64,000 bases of DNA from Syntrophaceae bacterium (GTDB lineage Bacteria; Desulfobacterota; Syntrophia; Syntrophales; Smithellaceae). This document shows positions 16,235 to 23,877 of the stretch, one piece after another (position 1 is the stretch's first letter; each line of letters opens with the position of its first letter). The translations under genes were made by a program, and so were the position numbers. A model generated the notes under the pieces. That model had not been told where the DNA came from, did no database searches, and saw nothing but the letters and a program-made list of their open reading frames with translations. The stretch is from assembly GCA_003142535.1 (NCBI GenBank), contig PLMQ01000068.1, positions 16,048 through 80,047 on the forward strand, written 5' to 3'.

Positions 16235-17320
16235 ATGCCTAATCTTAAATCATGCTTGTTCAATATAGTATTTTGCTTTGGGCTACTGGCAGTCATGGTT
16301 GGCTGTGGCCATACTACCTATACTTACAAAGGTGTAAAATACGCTTCACAAGAAGAGGCTCTGATTGTTCAAAAAGCTGATTTAGATCGTACAACCTCAC
16401 AAATAACTGCTACCGAGAAAAAGCGCGGCGGTTCTGCAGCTATAGTCATTCCGACATTTGAGATCTTCTGTGACCTAGGCATAAAAAAAACAGGTAATGT
16501 TAGACAGGACTCAGTTGACTTTATAGGAAAAACTCTCATGGCTTCTTTCAGAAGTATGTCCGAGAGGATAGATAAACGAAAAATTTTTGATAAGGTGACT
16601 CTCATTGAGGATAAATCTCCTACTATAGTTGCAAACAAGATAATATCAGAATATGATGTTGTAATATATTTTAATTTAGTTTCATCTACCCAATCTCAGT
16701 GGTTTGTGCGAATAGCTCCGCAATATAAAAATAGAACCATAAGCTTTGATAACTCAAAGGCAGATGGGTATCCCAGATTATTATCGTGGTTAGAAAGCAT
16801 CGAAACGAATTTGGATGAATCGGGTTATATGCTGCAAGTAAAAACTGTTTCAGCATCTAAATTGACGAGCAACAAGAAAGTGGTTGCAACGGAAAATAGA
16901 CCCTCTACCATGGCAGTCATTGAGACCGGCAGGGACGGTCGTTTCATTGCTTATAATAATGGGACTGTAATGGACACGAAGACAAACCTGATGTGGGCGG
17001 CGCAAGATAATGGGAGCAGTGTAAATTGGATAGATGCCAAGGCCTATTGTTCGAATTACTCTGGGGGCGGCTATACGGACTGGAGGATGCCGACGCAGGA
17101 TGAACTGACAGGGCTATATGACGAGGCTAAAGATTATAAATCTAGTTGTGGTTGGGTTCTTCATTTAACGAATTTGATTCGTCTTACTTGTGGTTTTATT
17201 TGGGCATCAGAAACAAGCGGTTCTGGCGCCGCCAGCTTCGATTTCTTCAGTGGTTCCCGGGCAGGGGATCACAAGCCGGGCGGATACGACCGCGCCCTTC
17301 CAGTGCGTTCTGGCAAATAG
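16235..17320 (+). CDS. Lipoprotein with C-terminal DUF1566 domain and DGR-type variable region
   Basis: 361 aa from ATG 16235 (GGAGG ribosome-binding site; an upstream ATG at 16214 is less good). Signal peptide with lipobox MVGC (Cys about 24). Residues about 60-230 have a TolB-like look (AAIVIPTFEIFCDLG, YDVVIYFNLV). The C-terminal ~110 residues are a DUF1566/Lcl lectin-like domain: FIAYNNGTVMDTKTNLMWAA, YTDWRMPTQDELTGLYD, and a last module WASETSGSGAASFDFFSGSR...RALPVRSGK. That last module is the segment diversified in DGR targets. It lies 98 bases after the four-lipoprotein operon and probably belongs to it, giving a surface-exposed variable binding protein. Confidence 0.8.
   Translation: MPNLKSCLFNIVFCFGLLAVMVGCGHTTYTYKGVKYASQEEALIVQKADLDRTTSQITATEKKRGGSAAIVIPTFEIFCDLGIKKTGNVRQDSVDFIGKTLMASFRSMSERIDKRKIFDKVTLIEDKSPTIVANKIISEYDVVIYFNLVSSTQSQWFVRIAPQYKNRTISFDNSKADGYPRLLSWLESIETNLDESGYMLQVKTVSASKLTSNKKVVATENRPSTMAVIETGRDGRFIAYNNGTVMDTKTNLMWAAQDNGSSVNWIDAKAYCSNYSGGGYTDWRMPTQDELTGLYDEAKDYKSSCGWVLHLTNLIRLTCGFIWASETSGSGAASFDFFSGSRAGDHKPGGYDRALPVRSGK
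17190..17320 (+). other. Putative DGR variable region (VR-2)
   Basis: 3' end of the DUF1566 lipoprotein gene. Fixed islands (GGCATCAGAAAC, CGCGCCCTTCCAGTGCG, TCTGGCAAATAG) flank codons such as GGC, AGC, GAT, TTC, AGT, TCC, GAT, CAC, GGC and GAC. Most keep a C or T third base, with changes at the first two positions where a template of AAC or AAT codons would have adenines. The residue pattern F-x-F-x-x-G-x-R-x(4)-K matches known diversified DUF1566 proteins. Confidence 0.55.
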
Positions 17321-17929
17321 GTTCTTTTTGTATTCTGCTCTCTTTCGATTAGTAATCCTTAAATCTGACAACTACCAACGACTGAATAGTAGTAGGTGAC
17401 AGCAATACCCGACTCAATTCAGCTTGCCTTGAACTCGCTTGAACATAACGGGTAGAAAGCTGCTATACAGACGTGCAGACCGCAAATATTCGTCCTCTAT
17501 TCCAATCTTATCCTTCACATAAAAAAAGACAAGAGCCACTTATGCCGTCTTGTCTTTTGCTGGAGTCCGTCATTTAAAGTCCGGTCTATTAAGGGTGGCA
17601 ATCACCACGAAGACCATATGATTCTTTTATTATTAACATCCAGTAGAATAGACTCATTACGCACATTGCAGGATCTCGTCTGTTACTAACATAGTGATGC
17701 TCATAATCAATGTCAATGGGTATAAACAAATATACTCACCACTTTTTAAAAAGCGCAGAATCCTGCTTATTTTATTCTAATTACAAAGTTTCTCGGACCA
17801 TCTGTTTTTAGTTTTTATCCTAATTATAATCATTCCGGTATTGATGCCGATTTTAACGGTTCTGGGTATTTACCATGAATGGTAAGATGGATTGGGAAGG
17901 CTATGGAATTAGTGGGTTAGATTGTGTTG
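17321..17929. other. Gene-free stretch between convergent units
   Basis: No ORF of note. The first ~40 bases after the stop (TTCTTTTTGTATTCTGCTC) may contain a DGR homing-initiation sequence. A terminator lies at 17525-17560. The remainder up to the end of the minus-strand nuclease-like gene shows no recognisable element. Confidence 0.4.
17525..17560 (-). terminator. Bidirectional terminator, strongest on the minus strand
   Basis: AAAAGACAAG / CTTGTCTTTT, 10-bp stem with a 15-base loop. On the minus strand the stem is followed by seven Ts; on the plus strand only by TTTT. It separates the lipoprotein unit from the minus-strand gene at 17930. Confidence 0.75.
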
Positions 17930-18346
17930 TCATTTGAAAAAATCCCATCTATTCCTATAATTCTCAGCATCTTTTAGATAAAACGAATACCACTCAGACC
18001 CGGTGGTCGCTTTTTCACATTTAACCTTTTTTGAAATTACTTTGCTCGGCACAACAAAGTATTCAATAGACTCTCCATTCTTTTTTGCGCGAATATTAAC
18101 AAGAACATATATATGCGTATCAGAAACATACTCCGATGCTTTTTTACCAACTATCCAAAAATTAAATGTCTTTGCATTAGTCTTCACTTGAACTGAGTAT
18201 GTATTTTTACATTCTTGGTCTGTTACGAGAATATCAGCTCCAACTGCACTTCTTGATGTTGGAGATGCAATTAGTTCATGTCTTGTGAGTTCTGCAGCTA
18301 CAAGATATACTCCCCTCATTCCTGTCATTTGTCCTTTAGATGCCAC
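17930..18346 (-). CDS. Putative PD-(D/E)XK nuclease-like protein
   Basis: 138 aa from a GTG at 18346 with a strong GGAGAGGAG ribosome-binding site. The sequence GVYLVAAELTRHELIASPTS, then GADILVTD and the strand YSVQVKTNAK, matches the D...(Q/E)xK core of small restriction-like nuclease folds (Holliday-junction resolvase/intron endonuclease-like); here the motif reads VQVK, with Gln in place of the second acid. The C-terminus has several Trp and Tyr (WIVGKK, GSEWYSFYL). It stands alone with its own terminator. Function is inferred. Confidence 0.55.
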   Translation of the reverse strand: MASKGQMTGMRGVYLVAAELTRHELIASPTSRSAVGADILVTDQECKNTYSVQVKTNAKTFNFWIVGKKASEYVSDTHIYVLVNIRAKKNGESIEYFVVPSKVISKKVKCEKATTGSEWYSFYLKDAENYRNRWDFFK

Positions 18347-18426
18347 TATTTTCTCCTCTCCATTTAACAGAATTTCACTTTTTCGATAATTTCACTATTC
18401 TCATCATAACACACGTCATTTTTATT

Positions 18427-18570
18427 TCAAAAGTGGAAATTATACAACCTCATCGATAACGGATTGAAGTTCTGCATCTTCTTTGATGTTGTCGATATGC
18501 CTCTTTTAGAAAGAAATGTTTGATTGCAATACTGGCACTGCCTTTTTTCCAGAGCAATAAAATAATTCAT
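18427..18570 (-). CDS. Short single CxxC protein, possibly truncated
   Basis: 47 aa read from ATG 18570, which overlaps the stop of the preceding 88-aa gene (ATGA). It begins MNYFIALEKRQCQYCNQTFL. The CQYC pair and following Phe suggest half of a zinc ribbon, but no second Cys or His pair follows, so it may be truncated relative to its ancestor. Translational coupling is the main support. Confidence 0.4.
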   Translation of the reverse strand: MNYFIALEKRQCQYCNQTFLSKRGISTTSKKMQNFNPLSMRLYNFHF

Positions 18571-18833
18571 TCTTTATATCCTTCCAATAATTCCCGGATA
18601 ACCGGTTTTATATAGATGTCACCAAGGTCAAACTGCTGTAATGCTTTAATCATAACTTGAATTTTTTCATTGACCGTAGCCTTGGAATGAAGAATTAAAA
18701 CATATTTCCCTTCAATGCGGCAGAGTCCTCCTGTGCTCGACGATTCCTCAATGTCTATATTTTCATCACGAACTAATATTTCCAGCCTCTCGGCCAGTTC
18801 TTCAAGCTGATACAAGAGGATTTCTTCATCCAT
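18567..18833 (-). CDS. Conserved small protein of unknown function
   Basis: 88 aa: a long N-terminal amphipathic helix (EEILLYQLEELAERLEILVR), a strand pair GGLCRIEGKYVLILHSKA, and a helix VNEKIQVMIKALQQFDLGDI. The acidic helix-strand-helix layout is reminiscent of small chromosomal proteins in sulfate-reducing bacteria, but I cannot name the family. It is coupled to the CxxC mini-protein downstream. No ribosome-binding site stands out. Confidence 0.55.
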   Translation of the reverse strand: MDEEILLYQLEELAERLEILVRDENIDIEESSSTGGLCRIEGKYVLILHSKATVNEKIQVMIKALQQFDLGDIYIKPVIRELLEGYKE

Positions 18834-19093
18834 AGCTTATTCTCTAATAGCAAATAAAATATCTCATCCCACTTTTCCGTTTTAATCTTAGCACCCATCC
18901 GACTAAATAACAAATCACTTATAATTTACCATTAACGCGCTGGAAGCATTCCAACCTTACCTTAATTTCAATATGAGCACTCCAGTTCGCTTTTCTCAGA
19001 AACAAACTGACAACTGTTACCGATCCAATCTCAGAACAAATAAATATAAGAATAATAAATTAGTAAAATAATTTTCGGAAAGGAGAAAATAAT
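18834..19093. promoter_or_regulatory. Intergenic promoter region with a two-block motif (copy 2)
   Basis: AGAAACAAACT at 18998-19008 and CAGAACAAAT at 19032-19041, the same blocks and the same spacing as at 10125-10168. Followed by an AT-rich stretch and the ribosome-binding site of the 19094 RHH gene. Nothing else is seen in the divergent region. Confidence 0.45.
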
Positions 19094-19270
19094 ATGAAGA
19101 AAAAATTTTATGTCCGGCCAGTTTCTGTAGTGCTGTCAATTGAGATGTTTGATGAGCTCAAAGATATTACAGATGCGAGCAACATTGCCATTTCTGATTT
19201 TATTAGGAATGCGATTAAACGGAAGCTGGATGAATGTCACAACAATCACAAGAAAAATAAAGTTGATTAA
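19094..19270 (+). CDS. Ribbon-helix-helix protein, 58 aa
   Basis: ATG 19094 after GGAAAGGAGAAAATAAT. The product MKKKFYVRPVSVVLSIEMFD then ELKDITDASNIAISDFIRNAIKRKLDE has the RHH pattern: a polar beta strand, helix, turn with N/S, then a helix of the form ISDFIRNAI. A basic tail ends NKVD. It lies 11 bases before a second RHH gene. Such proteins repress their own promoters as dimers, and the two-block motif upstream is the likely target. Confidence 0.65.
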   Translation: MKKKFYVRPVSVVLSIEMFDELKDITDASNIAISDFIRNAIKRKLDECHNNHKKNKVD

Positions 19271-19281
19271 GGAGAACAACC

Positions 19282-19506
19282 ATGAGAAAAAGAATTTATC
19301 ACACGTCATTAAATTTGCTGATAGAGCCGGCCATCTATCAAAGATTAAGAATAGCAGCAAGAGAAAGAAAGACAAGTATGGCTGAGATAATCAGGGAAGG
19401 CATCAATCTCCGGCTGGACCAGATTGATAAAGTAAATGCAGCTGATGTTAAGCAGGAAAAGCAAAAACATAATTCGAAAGAACTGGAAATTGAATTAATT
19501 TTATAA
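19282..19506 (+). CDS. Ribbon-helix-helix (CopG/Arc-type) protein, 74 aa
   Basis: Strand RIYHTSLNLLIEP, helix AIYQRLRIAARER, then KTSMAEIIREGINLRLDQID is a clear RHH domain (residues 4-50), followed by a charged tail. Good ribosome-binding site (AAGGAG). Paired with the 58-aa RHH protein upstream and the radical SAM gene 12 bases downstream, all in one operon. Two different RHH subunits in tandem could form a heteromer. Confidence 0.7.
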   Translation: MRKRIYHTSLNLLIEPAIYQRLRIAARERKTSMAEIIREGINLRLDQIDKVNAADVKQEKQKHNSKELEIELIL

Positions 19507-19518
19507 AGGAGAAAGACT

Positions 19519-20433
19519 ATGCGTATTAAAAATAAAGGCATCAAAACGAAGAAAAAATCAACCAAAAACAGGCAATGGGCGGAGAAAACCATGAACTTAA
19601 TTTCCGGCTGCGCCCATTGCTGCAAGTATTGTTATGCGAAAGCAATGCTTGTGCAATTGAAAAATAATACGATTGATAACTGGAAGAACGAAGTAATTAG
19701 AAACCCATATCTTCTGAAAAAGAAATTCAGAAAAAGAGATTATTTAATCATGTTTCCGTCAACGCATGATATCACACCCGAGCATTTGCAGGAGAATTTG
19801 ACTTTTCTTGGTCACCTTCTGGCAGCAGGAAATAAAGTCCTTATCGTCTCCAAACCTCATTTGGAATGTGTTAAATCAATGTGTGATGCATTCATTCCAT
19901 TCAAGGAAAATATCCTTTTTCGTTTCACCATCGGGTCTGCTGATTCCAATATTCTCAAGTTTTGGGAGCCCAATGCTCCTGATTTCAATGAAAGACTGGA
20001 ATCGTTGAAATATGCTTTTAATTCTGGATATCAGACCAGCGTGTCCTGTGAACCGATGCTTGATGACAAGATTGATCAGGTTATTCAGCAAGCGCTTCCT
20101 TACGTCACAGAAACTATTTGGATTGGAATACCAAATCTCCTGATTGAAAGACTTTCAAAAAACGGTTTTGAGGATGACCATATAACAATGGATCAGGCGT
20201 GTGCATTGATGAAATTATTTTCTGATGAATATATTTTAAGTCTCTACGCGAAATATCAGAATAATCCCAAAATTATGTGGAAGAGCAGCATTATAGAGGT
20301 GTTGAAAAAATACAAAATAGAAATTGAGAATGATAATCTGCGGACGCAAGTATTATCGGATAATGAGAGTGTTGCAGGTAAGGACAGTTTTATTTTAGCA
20401 GATGATTTTAAATCTATTAAACGCAATTTGTAA
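19519..20433 (+). CDS. Radical SAM protein (SPL/DUF5131-like)
   Basis: 304 aa. The iron-sulfur cluster motif is CAHCCKYC (Cys 31, 35 and 38; spacing C-x3-C-x2-C) followed by YAK, as in the spore-photoproduct-lyase-like and phage DUF5131 radical SAM families. Later signatures include MFPSTHDITPEH, GNKVLIVSKPHLE, FRFTIGS and SVSCEPMLDD. These enzymes are frequent on phages and islands; their substrates are mostly unknown, with DNA or RNA repair or modification suspected. It is third in an operon behind two RHH regulators. The C-terminal ~50 residues look extraneous and helical. Confidence 0.75.
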   Translation: MRIKNKGIKTKKKSTKNRQWAEKTMNLISGCAHCCKYCYAKAMLVQLKNNTIDNWKNEVIRNPYLLKKKFRKRDYLIMFPSTHDITPEHLQENLTFLGHLLAAGNKVLIVSKPHLECVKSMCDAFIPFKENILFRFTIGSADSNILKFWEPNAPDFNERLESLKYAFNSGYQTSVSCEPMLDDKIDQVIQQALPYVTETIWIGIPNLLIERLSKNGFEDDHITMDQACALMKLFSDEYILSLYAKYQNNPKIMWKSSIIEVLKKYKIEIENDNLRTQVLSDNESVAGKDSFILADDFKSIKRNL

Positions 20434-20529
20434 GAAGTGATAAGCATGTGTTTATATCTGACCTTAACACCTGTAATGATAACGAACCGGATAATTCCAT
20501 TCCGGAATCCGATGAAGAAGATGAGGGTG

Positions 20530-20736
20530 TTAAGGTCTTAAGCGAGAATCAGGGTGATAGAGAAAATAATTTTGAAGAAGAGAAATCATGGCCGCTAGTG
20601 GATGGTCTTCCTGTTTCGGAAAAGTGCTTAAAGTTTCCTTAAGATTATCTTTGGTTAAACTGTTGTATGGTAAAGTCGTTGCGCAGGAAACTAAAAAACA
20701 AAGTGAAGCAAGAAAAATATATTTTAATTTTTCCAT
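20530..20736 (-). pseudogene. Truncated lipoprotein gene
   Basis: From ATG 20736 the minus strand encodes MEKLKYIFLASLCFLVSCAT, a complete lipoprotein signal (lipobox LVSC), then TLPYNSLTKDNLKETLSTF, before the frame runs into sequence that looks unrelated. Upstream (20772-20815) the tail of a response regulator is discernible. The same tail plus a decayed copy of this start recur at 23725-23871. Probably truncated by an insertion or deletion near 20590-20640. A plus-strand GTG frame at 20448-20642 (acidic, 64 aa) overlaps it; I cannot say which is expressed. Confidence 0.4.
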
Positions 20737-20771
20737 TTTTGATTCCTCTCTAACCAAAACTAAATAATAAT

Positions 20772-20815
20772 CTAAACGGTTTTAATTTTTAAAGCAGCAA
20801 AAATATTATCTCTTC
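20772..20815 (-). pseudogene. Relic of a response-regulator C-terminus (copy A)
   Basis: The minus strand reads DNIFAALKIKTV-stop, matching DRIFSALEIKTI-stop at 23770. No intact receiver domain precedes it. It marks the ancestral gene order response regulator then lipoprotein. Confidence 0.4.
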
Positions 20816-20985
20816 ATTTTGTGTATTCAAGAATACAGATACCATTACTATCAGCTCCAAATCAAGGGTAAGTACTTTTATTCTGCTGTTTGATGAACTT
20901 TTCATGGTCCATAAATCCAAATAATCAAAAAAAGAATTAGTAAGATTATCAGTGATACCATGCCTGCTTCTTTATATACTTACCT

Positions 20986-21537
20986 TTAATTATTTTTGTT
21001 AGCCACATTACCACTAATGCCATCGTAATAGCTGCATATCCATCGATAAAGATACTCCTTAGGTGGTGCGAAACCTTTAGCTATATTCAGATATCGTCTT
21101 GCTCCATTTGCCGTTTCGTAACCCTCCCATAATATCTGCGCCTTAAGGAAAAGAGCTTCTGCAAATTTTGGTTCCTTCTTCAGTATCTCATTTACTTTCT
21201 TCAAAGCCTGTGGAAATTGTTTCTGCCTTTTTAAAAACATAACCTGCCGTATATCACCCTGTAATTGCTCTTGCTTGGTCCATCTTGGTTTCCTTCCTCC
21301 ATAAAACAGTTTACCCCACCCATGACTAATTTTATCAGTAACACTTTCAACCAACAGGGCTAATGGAACACTGATAACTGCGGCAATCAAATACCCTGTT
21401 AAACCAATCATGAAGTAAAATATTGTTCCAAAAGCCGAAAAGCAGGTATAATATATTTTCAGTAAAAAGCTGATCCTTACCCTGTCAATATCTTTCAACC
21501 TGCTCCGCAGTGTTTCTTTTTGGTTATCTTCGTTCAC
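20986..21537 (-). CDS. Membrane protein with TPR-like C-terminus
   Basis: 183 aa from a GTG at 21537 (AAAGGAG upstream). A hydrophobic segment around residues 22-62 (FLLKIYYTCFSAFGTIFYFM then IGLTGYLIAAVISVPLALLV) probably spans the membrane twice. Residues 95-170 look like one or two TPR units (FPQALKKVNEILKKEPKFAE, ALFLKAQILW). It follows pilT by 28 bases on the same strand and may be co-transcribed. No specific function can be given. Confidence 0.6.
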   Translation of the reverse strand: MNEDNQKETLRSRLKDIDRVRISFLLKIYYTCFSAFGTIFYFMIGLTGYLIAAVISVPLALLVESVTDKISHGWGKLFYGGRKPRWTKQEQLQGDIRQVMFLKRQKQFPQALKKVNEILKKEPKFAEALFLKAQILWEGYETANGARRYLNIAKGFAPPKEYLYRWICSYYDGISGNVANKNN

Positions 21538-21565
21538 TTGGGGATGCTCCTTTGCAAATAATATT

Positions 21566-22648
21566 TTAAGCTTCCGTAAAATCTGTCGGTTTGTATTTCA
21601 ACAGTTTACGGAAATTTGTTTTATCATTTGCCTTCAGATAAGCATCATCACTGCTGATCCAGCCACGATTATAAAGATCCATGATACCATCATCCATGAG
21701 CTGCATCCCGTATTGTCTGCCTGTTTGTATAGGGGTCGCGATGAGATGGGTTTTACTTTCGCGAATCATATTGCGCACTGCTGAATTGGCAATTAAAATT
21801 TCCAAAGCAACACAGCGGGCTTTGATATCAATTCTTTTAAATAAAATTTGCGAGACAACTGCTCGTAAGCCATCAGCTAATGTGGATCGGATTTGCAATT
21901 GTTCGTTGGCAGGAAAAACTTCGATTATTCTGTCTACTGTTTTGGCTGCACTGGTAGTATGCACTGTAGCAAAAACGAGGTGGCCAGTGTTGGCGGCTTC
22001 CACAGCCAGTGAAATTGTTTCCAGATCGCGCATTTCACCAACCAGGATAATATCGGGATCTTCGCGCAGCGCTCCGCGCAATGCCGTGGCGAAGCTTTTT
22101 GTGTGGATTCCCACTTCCCGCTGGTCAATTATACAACCTTGACTTTGATGAACAAATTCAATCGGATCTTCAATCGTAATAATATGGTCTTTACGTAAAC
22201 GGTTAGCTTCATCAATAATCGCGGCCAGAGTTGTGGATTTACCGCTACCTGTGGGACCGGTAACCAGAACAAGGCCGCGCGGAAGCATAGATAATTTTGC
22301 CACCACTTCAGGAAGACCAAGTTCTGTACAAGTAGCTATCTTGTTGGGTATTTCCCGAAAAACGGCGCCCATACCATATTTTTGTTGATAGTAATTGGCT
22401 CTATATCGGGCAAGACTTGGCACTTCATAGGCAAAATCAACGTCACCAGTTTCTTCAAACTGCCTAATTTTATATTCCGGTGTGATTTCGTACAGAAGTA
22501 CTTTTAAAAATTCATTATTCAGAACATCATGTTTGATTCGTTCTATTTCACCGCGGATTCTTATCGTGGGCTGCCGGCCGGCAACAAGATGGAGGTCAGA
22601 CGCGCCCTGGTCATGCATCAGTTGGAAAAAAGCATCAATTTTTGCCAT
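21566..22648 (-). CDS. pilT: PilT-type pilus retraction ATPase
   Basis: 360 aa, normal length for PilT. Walker A GPTGSGKS at residues 131-138, Asp box with GEMRDLET, Walker B-like DPDIILVGE, and the His box FATVHTTSA are intact. The PilT family motif near AIRNMIRE is also present (AVRNMIRESK). It powers type IV pilus disassembly, twitching and DNA uptake, as a cytoplasmic hexamer. Good ribosome-binding site (AAAGGAG). No other pilus gene is nearby, so this is a cargo copy, or one separated from the main pilus locus. Confidence 0.93.
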   Translation of the reverse strand: MAKIDAFFQLMHDQGASDLHLVAGRQPTIRIRGEIERIKHDVLNNEFLKVLLYEITPEYKIRQFEETGDVDFAYEVPSLARYRANYYQQKYGMGAVFREIPNKIATCTELGLPEVVAKLSMLPRGLVLVTGPTGSGKSTTLAAIIDEANRLRKDHIITIEDPIEFVHQSQGCIIDQREVGIHTKSFATALRGALREDPDIILVGEMRDLETISLAVEAANTGHLVFATVHTTSAAKTVDRIIEVFPANEQLQIRSTLADGLRAVVSQILFKRIDIKARCVALEILIANSAVRNMIRESKTHLIATPIQTGRQYGMQLMDDGIMDLYNRGWISSDDAYLKANDKTNFRKLLKYKPTDFTEA

Positions 22649-22768
22649 GGTTATTTCTCCTTTCTATCCTTTTGCATTGACTTTAGGCTTTTGTATCTGA
22701 TAGTTCAATGGCAGGGCGACAAAGGTGCGTCGCATTATTTTAAAACGGTTCTGAGGGAGGGATAAGCT

Positions 22769-23707
22769 ATGACCCGTGAGAAGAATGTGCAGACAAAACT
22801 GATCCGCTTAGGGCAGATTCTCCGGATTTTCATGGAGAAGGAAAAAGTGTCCAGCAGTTGGCTCAGCAAAGAATTTCAGACCACACCGCGGACGATCCAA
22901 CGGGACCTGCTGCTCTTGAAAGAATCAGGTTTTCCTCTCCATGAGATTCAAAAAGGCAGCTATCAATTGAGTAAGGATCTGGTGAAGAATCTGGAAGTCT
23001 TTGATGATACGGAACTAGCCCTGGTAGTCGCCCTGAAAAATGTTGTGGGACAACTCGGCCAGCCGTTCCAGAAGGCGGTAGAAGGCGTTCTGGAACGGCT
23101 CTATGAAAGCGTAACAAACATGCCCGTATTTGTGAAGATTGATGACGCCATTCCTCTCGACAGCACCTTTCTCAATCGGATGGTGAAGGCTATCAAGGAG
23201 AAAAGACAGGTCGGCTTCCAGTATGCCGGCAAAAAGGCATCTCATGCCGTCCAATTGGAGCCCTATCGGGTAGTCTATTTCGAAGGATTCTGGTATCTGA
23301 TCGGGAATGAGCCCTCCACTGGTATACTTAAGCGCTACGCCTTGGACAAGATAAAAGATGTCCGTCTATTTAAGACCGGCTTTAAATCGATTCCGGAGAA
23401 TCTGGATGCAGTCCTGCAGGGAAGTGCCAATATTTGGTTTGCCGGCGAGATGAATCTGGAAGTAACAGTACTGATCGATAACCAGGTCAGTCATTATTTC
23501 AAGCGCAGAAAGATGTTCCCGACACAGGAAATCAAAGAGGAAAGACAGGACGGATCGCTGGTTGTCTCTTTCAGGGTGGGACACTACGAGGCCATCCGCA
23601 ATATTCTCAAATCCTGGATTCCCAATATAGTTATCCTGTCACCCGCTGATTTTGCAGATGGCTTGGTGAAAGATATCAAAGAGTGGGTAAAAAAGCAGGA
23701 AAAATAA
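22769..23707 (+). CDS. WYL-domain transcriptional regulator (YafY-like)
   Basis: 312 aa. An N-terminal winged HTH of the DeoR/HTH_11 type (residues 8-62: VSSSWLSKEFQTTPRTIQRD) is followed by a linker and a WYL domain (about 140-220) with the signature YRVVYFEGFWYLIGN and the basic YALDKIKDVRLF, then a WCX-like C-terminus. WYL proteins sense nucleic-acid or nucleotide ligands and often control defence loci. It is divergent from pilT with a ~120-base gap, and no paired defence gene follows on the same strand, so its target is not obvious. Confidence 0.85.
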   Translation: MTREKNVQTKLIRLGQILRIFMEKEKVSSSWLSKEFQTTPRTIQRDLLLLKESGFPLHEIQKGSYQLSKDLVKNLEVFDDTELALVVALKNVVGQLGQPFQKAVEGVLERLYESVTNMPVFVKIDDAIPLDSTFLNRMVKAIKEKRQVGFQYAGKKASHAVQLEPYRVVYFEGFWYLIGNEPSTGILKRYALDKIKDVRLFKTGFKSIPENLDAVLQGSANIWFAGEMNLEVTVLIDNQVSHYFKRRKMFPTQEIKEERQDGSLVVSFRVGHYEAIRNILKSWIPNIVILSPADFADGLVKDIKEWVKKQEK

Positions 23708-23724
23708 TTATCGCTCGTTTTGAA

Positions 23725-23871
23725 TCAAGAAAAATATATTTCAATATTTCGATGGTTCTTTAATCAAAACTAAATAGTTTTTATCTCCAGAGCAGAAAAA
23801 ATTCTATCTTTCAATATGGTCAAGTCCAAAGGCTTTGCCAAAAAGTTAAAAGCCCCCATATTAATTGATGG
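23725..23871 (-). pseudogene. Relic of response regulator plus lipoprotein start (copy B)
   Basis: The minus strand reads INMGAFNFLAKPLDLTILK, then DRIFSALEIKTI-stop (23871-23770). MGAF...AKPLD is the receiver-domain end with the conserved Lys-Pro. It is followed by a degraded version of the lipoprotein start seen intact at 20736 (…LKYIFL…). No N-terminal half survives. Confidence 0.5.
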
Positions 23872-23877
23872 TTAATT

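Noticed and set aside
17565..17640. Possible small structured RNA after the 17525 terminator
   Set aside because: No tRNA-like arms or convincing fold by eye.
20448..20642. Acidic 64-codon plus-strand gene after the radical SAM gene
   Set aside because: GTG start with weak signals, overlaps an opposite-strand lipoprotein remnant; not supported enough to list.
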